Shown here: in pieces, positions 1 through 6,750 of the stretch
Numbering within the stretch: the stretch's first letter is position 1
Layout: each line of letters begins with the position of its first letter
From: Paludibacteraceae bacterium
GTDB lineage: Bacteria; Bacteroidota; Bacteroidia; Bacteroidales; Paludibacteraceae
Assembly (NCBI GenBank): GCA_024401475.1
Contig: JAKSKZ010000007.1
Span: 35,001-99,000 of the forward strand
DNA: 64,000 nt
Direction of reading: 5' to 3'
The notes under the pieces: model-generated
What the model was told of the DNA's origin: nothing
Database searches by the model: none
The model's input: the letters and a program-made list of their open reading frames with translations, nothing else
Made by a program: the position numbers and the translations under genes

Positions 1-74
1 TGGGAACAAAGGATACTGAGTTGACATTGTTAATGCTCAGCACAGGAAGCCATTCTGATCTATTCTAGATAAAG

Positions 75-130
75 TTGTGGTACGATGTTACACACAAGCC
101 ACCAGGAACAATTGAGTGGAAATAATGTAG
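75..130 (+). repeat. 56-bp direct repeat, copy A (possible coding tail remnant)
   Basis: Matches 2483-2538 at 51 of 56 bases. Read in frame from 75 it encodes LWYDVTHKPPGTIEWK and a stop at 123-125; the other copy encodes LWYDVTQKPPGTIEWE and a stop. The five base differences fall in four codons, two of them synonymous, which suggests it was once the 3' end of a coding sequence. An in-frame TAG at 66-68 cuts it off from anything upstream. It is followed by a GC-rich hairpin (about 132-149). I do not recognise the parent gene. Confidence 0.6.
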
Positions 131-294
131 TGGCGGGTTTCAATCCTGCCCACATCTGAGAATAAGCAAAATGATAAATTTGACGCCTCTTTTTGTTATG
201 GATATTATATGGAGTGAGAAAGAGAATATGGGACTATGATTGCAATTGTTAATTTTTTTTCACTAATATTGCATTTAGTTATTGACTATAGCTT

Positions 295-1431
295 ATGAAT
301 TACACTGACACAAAGCAACATTATGAAATTTTGGATGGCTTACGTGGTGTGGCGGCCATTATGGTGGTATTGGCGCATATCACGCAAAGTTATGCGATAG
401 ATTTTTTTAGTTTACCCATTGGACATGGTTATTTAGCAGTTGATTTTTTCTTTGTACTATCAGGTTTTGTAATAGGTTATGCCTACGACGACCGTTGGGG
501 TAAGATGACGACTGTTGACTTTATGAAACGCAGGCTCATCCGTTTGCATCCAATGGTTATTGCCGGATCCGTAATCGGAGCAATCCTATTTTATTTTGCT
601 GATTGTGAATTATATCCGCTTATACATGATACAAAATGGTGGATGTTGCTTATCGCCTTTGTTCTATGTTTGTTGATGATACCACTTCCTTACTCTTATG
701 ATATACGAATAAGGCAAGAGATGTTTCCGACCAACGGGCCTCAGTGGACCTTGTTCTATGAATATGTGGCTAACGTAGTATATGCGTTGGTTTTAAGAAG
801 ACTGCCCACAAAAATACTTGTGGCATTGGCAGTCTTCGCTGCTTTTTTCACTATAGATTGGGGTTTAGGCTGGAATGTATTAGACAAACCAGGATTCTTC
901 TATGTCGGTTTATTTGAATTTGGATGGTCGACCAATATTCCGCATGTTCACGTTGCTTTAGTGCGTTTGTCCTATCCGTTTATAGCAGGATTGTTGCTGT
1001 CAAGAACGAAGGCGTACATAACACTTAAAGGAGGATTCTGGTGGTGCGCTTCGATTATTGTGCTTGTACTTTGTTGGCCTCATTTGGGTGGTTATGATCC
1101 AACAACATTCTGGCATAACGGATTATATGAGACATTGTGCATACTTCTTGTATTTCCATTGGTGGTGTCTATTGGAGCTGGAAGCAGAATGACGGACACA
1201 CGTTCAACGCAAATCTGTAATTTCCTGGGCGAGATTTCGTTCCCAATTTATATCACACATTTTCCGTTAATCTATATTCACGAGAAATGGGTGTTCTTAA
1301 ATAAGGAGTCTTCATTACCAATAATGATAGGCGAAGCTGTCTTGGTGTTCATTTTGAGCGTAGGATTAGCCTATGCACTCTACAGATACTACGATCAGCC
1401 TGTACGAAAGCTGCTTAAGAAAAAACTATGA
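295..1431 (+). CDS. Acyltransferase family 3 membrane protein (OafA/YrhL-like)
   Basis: A 378-residue polytopic membrane protein of the acyltransferase 3 family. Members transfer acetyl or other acyl groups to cell-surface carbohydrates across the inner membrane. The family's R-x10-H signature is visible near the N-terminus (Arg17, His28 in the segment DGLRG...VVLAH), and about ten hydrophobic segments follow to the C-terminus, which ends in a lysine-rich cytoplasmic tail. Length is normal for the family. It starts with ATG at 295 and stands alone, with a terminator hairpin after it at 1475-1502. No glycan biosynthesis genes lie nearby, so the acceptor cannot be named. It lies between the two 56-bp repeats, so it may have come in with this accessory segment. 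Confidence 0.85.
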   Translation: MNYTDTKQHYEILDGLRGVAAIMVVLAHITQSYAIDFFSLPIGHGYLAVDFFFVLSGFVIGYAYDDRWGKMTTVDFMKRRLIRLHPMVIAGSVIGAILFYFADCELYPLIHDTKWWMLLIAFVLCLLMIPLPYSYDIRIRQEMFPTNGPQWTLFYEYVANVVYALVLRRLPTKILVALAVFAAFFTIDWGLGWNVLDKPGFFYVGLFEFGWSTNIPHVHVALVRLSYPFIAGLLLSRTKAYITLKGGFWWCASIIVLVLCWPHLGGYDPTTFWHNGLYETLCILLVFPLVVSIGAGSRMTDTRSTQICNFLGEISFPIYITHFPLIYIHEKWVFLNKESSLPIMIGEAVLVFILSVGLAYALYRYYDQPVRKLLKKKL

Positions 1432-1474
1432 TGTGGTTATTGGCACATTTCATTCAAAGCTGAATACAAATTTA

Positions 1475-1502
1475 GAGGTGTCTGACAAGGACGCCTCTTT
1501 TT
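1475..1502 (+). terminator. Rho-independent terminator after acyltransferase
   Basis: Stem GAGGTGTC / GACGCCTC (with a G-T pair) followed by TTTTTG. The 3' arm plus T-run also occurs alone at 182-196 without its 5' arm, and a sister hairpin is at 3480-3507, so this terminator type is repeated across the accessory segment. Confidence 0.75.
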
Positions 1503-1556
1503 GTTATGTGTTGTCTTTTTTTATTACATTTGTAACCGATAAAACCTTCAACGATT

Positions 1557-1775
1557 ATGTCAAAAGAAGAAATTGATAAATCTTACTTTTTGGCGTTTTG
1601 TATAGAACAATACAAAACACAGAAGGGTATAGATGGGGCAAAAGTTGCGACTCTTTTTTTTGATAAAGGAGTAGCGGAGTATCTTATGGATAATTTTGAG
1701 GTGTTGCATACGCAAAGTCGACAATGGTTGATAGAGGAGATTGATAATTATCTAAAGAATAATCGTGCATCATGA
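1557..1775 (+). CDS. DUF3791 family small protein
   Basis: A 72-residue protein that fits DUF3791: an acidic helical N-terminus, the central pattern with a Phe-Cys-Ile-Glu segment, and the family's LHTQ motif followed by an acidic helix (IEEIDNYL). No signal peptide or membrane segment. Its stop overlaps the start of the DUF3990 gene by four bases (1772-1775), which implies co-translation. Genes of this family are commonly found next to DUF3990 genes, and the small-acidic-plus-larger-partner arrangement resembles an antitoxin-toxin pair. That role is inferred; there is no biochemical assignment to rely on. Confidence 0.75.
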   Translation: MSKEEIDKSYFLAFCIEQYKTQKGIDGAKVATLFFDKGVAEYLMDNFEVLHTQSRQWLIEEIDNYLKNNRAS

Positions 1776-2269
1776 AGATAAAACTATACCACGAAAGTCT
1801 TGAAATTGTGGACACTCCTCAGATATTAGAGCCGAACAGAACACTTGATTATGGAAAAGGATTTTATACCACGACCAATTTCGATCAGGCAAAGGATTGG
1901 GTGTTTCGACATAAAAGAGATAAAGAAAAACCTTCTTGTGGTTACGTCAACGTATATGAAATAGACATTGATGATGTTCGTAATGCTCATACGTTGTGGT
2001 TTGAAGAACCAACTGAAGAGTGGGTGGATTTCGTGAATAATAATCGTAGCGATAAGACCTTTTCCCACAACTATGATTTTGTCTATGGACCAGTAGCGAA
2101 CGACAAAGTGTATGCGGCTTTTGCGTTGTTTGAGAGTGGATTATTAAATAAAATCGAACTAATACGAGAACTTAAAACATATACATTAGTAGATCAGCTA
2201 TTGTTTCATACATCCGATGCATTGTCTAAACTTAAATATGTAGAATCTGTAAAAATTGCAATACAATGA
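1772..2269 (+). CDS. DUF3990 family protein, probable ADP-ribosyltransferase-like fold
   Basis: A 165-residue cytoplasmic protein of the DUF3990 family, which I place with the ADP-ribosyltransferase superfamily from family knowledge. Visible ART-like marks are LYHES near residue 5 (candidate NAD-binding His), then LDYGKGFYTTTN around residues 27-38 (the aromatic-hydroxyl strand typical of these folds), and a QAKDW helix directly after. The last third is helical. It overlaps the upstream DUF3791 gene and the downstream 70-residue gene by four bases each, making a tight three-gene unit. The probable role is the catalytic (toxin-like) component; the target is unknown. No catalytic Glu can be assigned with confidence from the sequence alone. 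Confidence 0.7.
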   Translation: MKIKLYHESLEIVDTPQILEPNRTLDYGKGFYTTTNFDQAKDWVFRHKRDKEKPSCGYVNVYEIDIDDVRNAHTLWFEEPTEEWVDFVNNNRSDKTFSHNYDFVYGPVANDKVYAAFALFESGLLNKIELIRELKTYTLVDQLLFHTSDALSKLKYVESVKIAIQ

Positions 2270-2478
2270 ATTTAGAAATAACAGATAAAAATCTACATCT
2301 GCTATTGCCAGGCAAAGTGGTTGCGGTTTCTGCAATCTACGCAGAAGAACATCATTGCTCTATGATGGATGCGATGCGAAAATTCTATGCGTCAGAGGTT
2401 TACCAAATGCTTCAGAAGGAAGAAACAAAGTATTGGCATTTCGGAGCCGTTGCTTTGTATGAGATCTGGCAATCATAG
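2266..2478 (+). CDS. Small conserved protein, third gene of DUF3791-DUF3990 unit
   Basis: A 70-residue soluble protein starting inside the stop of the DUF3990 gene (ATGA overlap at 2266-2269). It has a LLLPGKV segment near residue 12, a central helix containing AMRKFYASEVYQML, and a C-terminal TKYWHFGAVALYEIW stretch. I do not match it to a named family. The overlap strongly suggests it acts with DUF3990, either as antitoxin or as a second regulator besides the DUF3791 protein. The 56-bp repeat copy B starts five bases after its stop. Confidence 0.65.
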   Translation: MNLEITDKNLHLLLPGKVVAVSAIYAEEHHCSMMDAMRKFYASEVYQMLQKEETKYWHFGAVALYEIWQS

Positions 2479-2482
2479 ATCA

Positions 2483-2538
2483 TTGTGGTACGACGTCACA
2501 CAAAAGCCACCAGGAACAATTGAGTGGGAGTAATGTAG
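2483..2538 (+). repeat. 56-bp direct repeat, copy B
   Basis: Second copy of the repeat at 75-130, in direct orientation 2.4 kb away, again open in frame for 16 codons to a TAA at 2531-2533 and again followed by a GC-rich hairpin (2537-2559). The two copies bracket the acyltransferase and the DUF3791/DUF3990 genes. Confidence 0.6.
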
Positions 2539-2655
2539 GGGGGCAAAATCGCCCTACCAAAGCGAGCTCGGAGAGCGAGCAAAAATAAGCGTGTTTGGAC
2601 AAATTGTATATAATCGCCTTTTTCATTACATTTGTGGCCATAGAACTAATAAATT

Positions 2656-3480
2656 ATGAACAACACAGATTTTTGGGCTAGTATAAATGCAATTATAGCA
2701 GGTGGATTCACACCCGAAGGTCTGTCTATATTGGACGAATATGCAGACAAATTCACATGCGGAAAGCTTTTATATAAACGATTTTCACCGTCAGAACAGC
2801 ATGGCTGCTCAACGGGAGGTTATGCACATGTCATTGCATCCCTACTCGCGGGAGCAGAAAATCGCTCAGGTTCAGAGACTGAAGGAAAAAACGATTTCCA
2901 AAGACAGTGCAAACGAGCAGAGACGCAAGCAAAATATATAGAAAATTGGGCTCGTAAGGCTGGATGTTGGATTGATGATGTTGATGAAATCCTTGAAAGC
3001 TTGATGGGAGCGCAAATAGCAGAGGGAGGAGAAGCTCATGTCTATGATCACGGCACTACATTGGTGAAATCCATTGGCCTTGATTATTTTATAGAACCAA
3101 TTTTAGCTCTTGACAGAGTGACTTTACACAACACATATTTCCCAGAAACAAAATTAGTTGTTATTGGATTTGGAAGAGATAAGAATGAAGAGTTTAGGAT
3201 TCTGATTGAGCAACCTTTTATCGAAGGTTCTCAAATGACAGACCAAGAAATTGCGGATTTCATGAACAAAATGGGATTCAAATTGATTAATCCACGAAAT
3301 TGGACGTTTGCAACCTCAGATATTTATTTGAGTGATATGCACGATGAGAATGTGATACGCTCAGCACAGGGCAATATTTTTGTTGTGGATTGTGATATAC
3401 GAATCAACACTCCTGAGTTACGTTGTGGTGGAATCAGGCAATTGACCACAGAGGTTGAGTTTGTAAAGGATAATAATTAG
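2656..3480 (+). CDS. Polyvalent-protein-type kinase domain protein
   Basis: A 274-residue soluble protein. The C-terminal part (about residues 115-265) resembles the Ser/Thr/Tyr kinase-like domain known from polyvalent proteins of phages and conjugative elements: a GGEAHVYD loop (glycine-rich loop equivalent), TTLVKSIG (candidate lysine), a catalytic-loop-like DMHDENVI and FVVDCDI in place of the DFG motif. The N-terminal 110 residues, rich in Gly/Ser then charged helix, are of unknown function. Here the kinase is free-standing rather than fused in a long polyvalent protein. It has its own terminator at 3480-3507. Transfer from a mobile element is likely but inferred. The substrate is unknown. 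Confidence 0.6.
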   Translation: MNNTDFWASINAIIAGGFTPEGLSILDEYADKFTCGKLLYKRFSPSEQHGCSTGGYAHVIASLLAGAENRSGSETEGKNDFQRQCKRAETQAKYIENWARKAGCWIDDVDEILESLMGAQIAEGGEAHVYDHGTTLVKSIGLDYFIEPILALDRVTLHNTYFPETKLVVIGFGRDKNEEFRILIEQPFIEGSQMTDQEIADFMNKMGFKLINPRNWTFATSDIYLSDMHDENVIRSAQGNIFVVDCDIRINTPELRCGGIRQLTTEVEFVKDNN

Positions 3481-3507
3481 AGGCGTCTGATGAGGACGTC
3501 TCTTTTG
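3480..3507 (+). terminator. Terminator after kinase-like gene
   Basis: Stem GAGGCGTC / GACGTCTC followed by TTTTG; the first base of the stem is the last base of the stop codon. Same design as the hairpin at 1475-1502. Confidence 0.75.
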
Positions 3508-3523
3508 TTTTATGTTGTCTTTT

Positions 3524-3707
3524 AGATGACCTATATAAATTGATTTCGAGGAATTTTTGATTTTTTTGTGTACGGAAGAAAGGAGCAATGCGAGCACTGT
3601 GACCGAGAAACAACAAGATGCCAAAACAAAATCAAGAAACTCCGAAAAGTTTATGAGGTGTCGCTTATTATTGAAAATTTAAAAACGGTAAATTTATAGA
3701 GTTACCA
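3524..3707 (+). mobile_element. MITE-like element, copy 1
   Basis: About 184 bp that aligns along its length with 34158-34349. The ends form imperfect terminal inverted repeats: GATGACCTATATAAATTGA at the left, and GGTAACTCTATAAATTTAC when the right end is read on the minus strand. The interior holds the shared GATTTCGAGG, TGCGAGCACT, AACAGCAAGATG-like and CTTATTA blocks. It contains no credible gene. It lies just upstream of the GH51 gene. Confidence 0.7.
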
Positions 3708-3788
3708 TTAGTGTAATAGGCAATTTGCTATTTGCGGATTTTAGGGTTACCTTTGTTTATTCAAAATCTTTTTCAAACACACGCTTTT

Positions 3789-5792
3789 ATGAAATTATCC
3801 CAATATAGTGCACTGATAGCATTATTCGCTTCAAGTTTAGGCATCAATGCCGAGACACATGTTTTCGACATTGCCACCAATAAGTTGGGGGCGGAAATCC
3901 CTCACACCATGTACGGAATCTTCTTTGAAGACATCAACTACGGTGCCGACGGAGGCTTGTACGGAGAACTCATAAAAAACCGATCGTTCGAGTTTCCACA
4001 ACCCTTCATGGGATGGTTGCCCTTCGGTGACGTGAGTTTGCAAAATGACGGACCTTTCGAGCGTTGCCCTCATTATGTTCGCCTATCGGTCAGCGAACAA
4101 CCCAGCAAATGGACGGGTTTGCAAAACGAGGGCTACTTCGGCATAGGCTACTTGAAAGATGCTGAATACCGTTTCACCGTATGGGCAAGAGTACCCAATG
4201 GCGGAAGTGCAAAATTTAGTGCTCAGTTGATCGACATGAGCACGATGGGCGAACGTCAGCAATATTTGGGAGAGACGACCATCACGGTCAATTCGAAGGA
4301 GTGGAAAAAATACGAGGCTATCATCAAATGTGCCGAAACCATCGAAAAAGGATCCTTCCGCATCCTGTTAGACCATAGCAGTTCGCCTGTCGATTTGGAA
4401 CACATCTCCCTCTTTCCGAAGGAGACCTACAAGGGCGACGACAACGGTCTAAGGAAAGACCTTGCCGAATCGTTGGAACAACTCCACCCGGGAGTCTTTC
4501 GTTTTCCTGGTGGTTGCGTAGTGGAAGGCGCTGAACTAGGCAGCCGCTACCAATGGAAAAATTCCGTAGGCCCTGTCGAAAACCGTCCACTCAACGAAAA
4601 CCGCTGGTTGCACAGTTTCGACCACCGCTTGTTCCCCGACTATTTCCAATCCTACGGTTTAGGCTTCTACGAATATTTCCGTTTAGCAGAAGAGATTGGA
4701 GCAGAGCCGCTACCCGTCATCAGTGTGGGATTGGCCTGCCAATACCAAAGCCAAAAGCACCAACCCGTAGATCAACTGCAAAGCTATATTGACGACGCCC
4801 TCGACCTCATCGAATTTGCCAACGGCGATCCTGCCAAAAACAAATGGGCAAAGATTCGTGCCGAGATGGGACACCCAGCACCGTTCAACCTAAAATATCT
4901 GGCTGTGGGCAACGAGCAATGGGGCGAAGAGTACCCTGCCCGACTAAAGCCATTCGTAGAGCAGATTCGTGCCAAATATCCCAACATTCAAATCATCGGT
5001 TCGGCAGGACCCGACTCGGAAGGCGAAAAGTTCGACTACCTCTGGCCTGAAATGCGAAAGTTGAAGGTGGATTTGGTGGACGAGCACTTCTACCGCAACG
5101 AAGAGTGGTTCTTAAAAGCTGGCAACCGCTACGACAACTACAGTCGCAAAGGCCCTAAGGTTTTCGCGGGCGAATATGCTTGTCACGGCACAGGCAAGAA
5201 GTGGAACCATTTCAATGCCGCCCTACTCGAAGCAGCCTTCATGACCAACCTCGAACGAAATGCAGACCTTGTCCGCATGGCCACCTATGCACCACTTTTC
5301 GCACATGTGGAGGGTTGGCAATGGCGTCCAGATGCCATCTGGTTCAACAACACGCAGAAATTCAACACTTGCTCCTATTATGTGCAACAGATGTATGCCA
5401 CCAACAAAGGAACGCACGTCTTGCCCTTAACCATGAAGGGCAAACCCGTAGCTGGCAATGCCGACCAAGACGGATTGTTCGCCTCTGCCGTTTTCGACAA
5501 AGAGAAAAACGAAGTGATTATCAAGATTGTCAACACATCCGTTCAAAAACAATCCATCAAGTTCAAATTCAAAGGAGCATCCTACGGCATGATGGAGGAG
5601 GTGAAGGATATGGACATAACAATACTGCATTCGGAGGACTTGGACAGCGAGAACTCCTTGAAAAATCCAAAGGCAATCATCCCTATCTCGATGACAAGCA
5701 AATTTAACGCAAAGGAAGAGACCATCATTCCAAGCAGAACATTCATGATACTCAAGATCAAGAAGGATAAGGTCAATTTGATGAGGGAATAA
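3789..5792 (+). CDS. Secreted GH51 alpha-L-arabinofuranosidase
   Basis: Hydrolyses terminal alpha-L-arabinofuranosyl residues from arabinoxylan or arabinan. I start it at ATG 3789 rather than the upstream ATG 3732 because this gives a clean signal peptide (MKLSQYSALIALFASSLG, cleavage near INA-ET). The mature N-terminus carries the family segment GIFFEDINYGADGGLYGEL, followed by a beta-sandwich insert, the catalytic barrel and a C-terminal beta domain. In the 667-residue form the acid/base is Glu376 (VGNEQWGEE) and the nucleophile Glu462 (FAGEY). The length is typical for Bacteroidota GH51. No T9SS sorting domain is seen, so it is likely periplasmic or outer-membrane associated. A piece of its 3' end is duplicated directly downstream (5810-5890). 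Confidence 0.93.
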   Translation: MKLSQYSALIALFASSLGINAETHVFDIATNKLGAEIPHTMYGIFFEDINYGADGGLYGELIKNRSFEFPQPFMGWLPFGDVSLQNDGPFERCPHYVRLSVSEQPSKWTGLQNEGYFGIGYLKDAEYRFTVWARVPNGGSAKFSAQLIDMSTMGERQQYLGETTITVNSKEWKKYEAIIKCAETIEKGSFRILLDHSSSPVDLEHISLFPKETYKGDDNGLRKDLAESLEQLHPGVFRFPGGCVVEGAELGSRYQWKNSVGPVENRPLNENRWLHSFDHRLFPDYFQSYGLGFYEYFRLAEEIGAEPLPVISVGLACQYQSQKHQPVDQLQSYIDDALDLIEFANGDPAKNKWAKIRAEMGHPAPFNLKYLAVGNEQWGEEYPARLKPFVEQIRAKYPNIQIIGSAGPDSEGEKFDYLWPEMRKLKVDLVDEHFYRNEEWFLKAGNRYDNYSRKGPKVFAGEYACHGTGKKWNHFNAALLEAAFMTNLERNADLVRMATYAPLFAHVEGWQWRPDAIWFNNTQKFNTCSYYVQQMYATNKGTHVLPLTMKGKPVAGNADQDGLFASAVFDKEKNEVIIKIVNTSVQKQSIKFKFKGASYGMMEEVKDMDITILHSEDLDSENSLKNPKAIIPISMTSKFNAKEETIIPSRTFMILKIKKDKVNLMRE

Positions 5793-5809
5793 TTAAGTAG
5801 GAGCATTCT

Positions 5810-5890
5810 ACACTCGGAAGATTTGAATGGAGAGAACTCCTTGAAAAATTCCAAGCAAAACATTCATGATACTTAGAATTAAGAAATAAG
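5810..5890 (+). repeat. Decayed partial duplication of the GH51 3' end
   Basis: This stretch repeats the last part of the GH51 gene: the block ending GAGAACTCCTTGAAAAA (source near 5648-5666) is joined directly to CCAAGC.GAACATTCATGATACT (source near 5734-5756), so about 70 bases between them are missing in the copy. The copy has a stop (TAG) in the derived frame. It fills the gap between GH51 and tcdA. Confidence 0.7.
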
Positions 5891-5895
5891 ATTAT

Positions 5896-6693
5896 ATGGA
5901 AATAGAAAAGGGCATATTCAACCGAACAAAACTTTTGGTGGGCAACGATGCGATGGAACACATCACCCAACAAAAGGTCATCATCTTTGGCGTAGGAGGC
6001 GTAGGCAGCTGGTGCGCTGAGAGTCTGGTACGCTCTGGTGTCAAACATTTGACCATTGTCGATTCCGACTGCGTCTGCATAACCAACGTCAACCGTCAAC
6101 TAATGGCCACCACACAGACCATCGGCAAGGCGAAGGTGGAGGTTTTGAAAGAACGTCTGCTAGAAATATCACCTTCGGCAGAGATCACCGCCCTGCAAAA
6201 AATCTACTCGCCAGAGACCTGTGCAGATTTCCACTTGGAAGAGTACGACTATATTGTCGATGCCATCGACAGCCTATCCAACAAGGCCCATCTGCTATTG
6301 GAAGCAAGCAAACAGAAAGGTAAACTATTCTCCAGCATGGGAGCCGCACTAAAGATGGATCCTACCGCCATCAAGGTGGCTGAATTTTGGAACGTAAGAG
6401 GTTGCCCTCTCGGCGCTGCCCTACGCAAGAAGATGAAAAAAGAGAAGACCTTCCCTAAACACAAATTTCTTTGCGTTTATAGTGAAGAACTTTTAGAGAA
6501 TCAGGGAGAAGGCAGTTCATGCGGAACAAGTGCTTGCGTATGCGCCAAGCGAGAAACAAACAATGCCGATTGGAACAGCAAGAAGGCCCAAATCAATGGA
6601 ACGATGGCTCACATCACAGCCATTTTTGGATTCACCCTCGCCGGGCTAATCTGCCAAGATATGTGGAAGAAAGGCTCACAAAAAGAGGAGTGA
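5896..6693 (+). CDS. tcdA: tRNA threonylcarbamoyladenosine dehydratase
   Basis: E1/ThiF-superfamily enzyme that uses ATP to cyclise t6A to ct6A at position 37 of ANN-decoding tRNAs. The 265-residue length is usual. The nucleotide-binding GVGGVGSWCAESLVRSG loop is at about residues 32-48, followed by the DSDCVCITNVNRQ segment typical of the family (normally D-x-D-x-V-x-x-T-N-x-N-R-Q). A C-terminal hydrophobic helix (IFGFTLAGLICQ) is present, as in other TcdA/CsdL proteins. A Cys-rich stretch, SSCGTSACVCAK, lies near residue 212. It begins just after the decayed GH51 duplication and is probably transcribed alone or with GH51. Confidence 0.9.
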   Translation: MEIEKGIFNRTKLLVGNDAMEHITQQKVIIFGVGGVGSWCAESLVRSGVKHLTIVDSDCVCITNVNRQLMATTQTIGKAKVEVLKERLLEISPSAEITALQKIYSPETCADFHLEEYDYIVDAIDSLSNKAHLLLEASKQKGKLFSSMGAALKMDPTAIKVAEFWNVRGCPLGAALRKKMKKEKTFPKHKFLCVYSEELLENQGEGSSCGTSACVCAKRETNNADWNSKKAQINGTMAHITAIFGFTLAGLICQDMWKKGSQKEE

Positions 6694-6704
6694 AACGTCA
6701 AGGA

Positions 6705-6741
6705 ATTTTACAGATAGGGTTTACTCCCTATTCTGTAAAAT
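6705..6741. terminator. Hairpin between convergent genes
   Basis: Stem ATTTTACAGATAGGG / CCCTATTCTGTAAAAT with one bulged base and a 6-base loop. It sits between the convergent tcdA and CHU_C genes and probably terminates both, although the T-run is poor on either side. Confidence 0.55.
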
Positions 6742-6750
6742 GGGGCGACC

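Noticed and set aside
1373..1576. 67-codon frame across the acyltransferase terminator
   Set aside because: It overlaps the end of the acyltransferase gene and runs through a terminator hairpin; no supporting features.
3418..3624. Short minus-strand frames within MITE copy 1
   Set aside because: They overlap the terminator and the repeat, and are not kept in copy 2.
5582..6099. Overlapping minus-strand frames around the GH51-tcdA junction
   Set aside because: They are antisense to two real genes and the duplicated tail; no conserved features.
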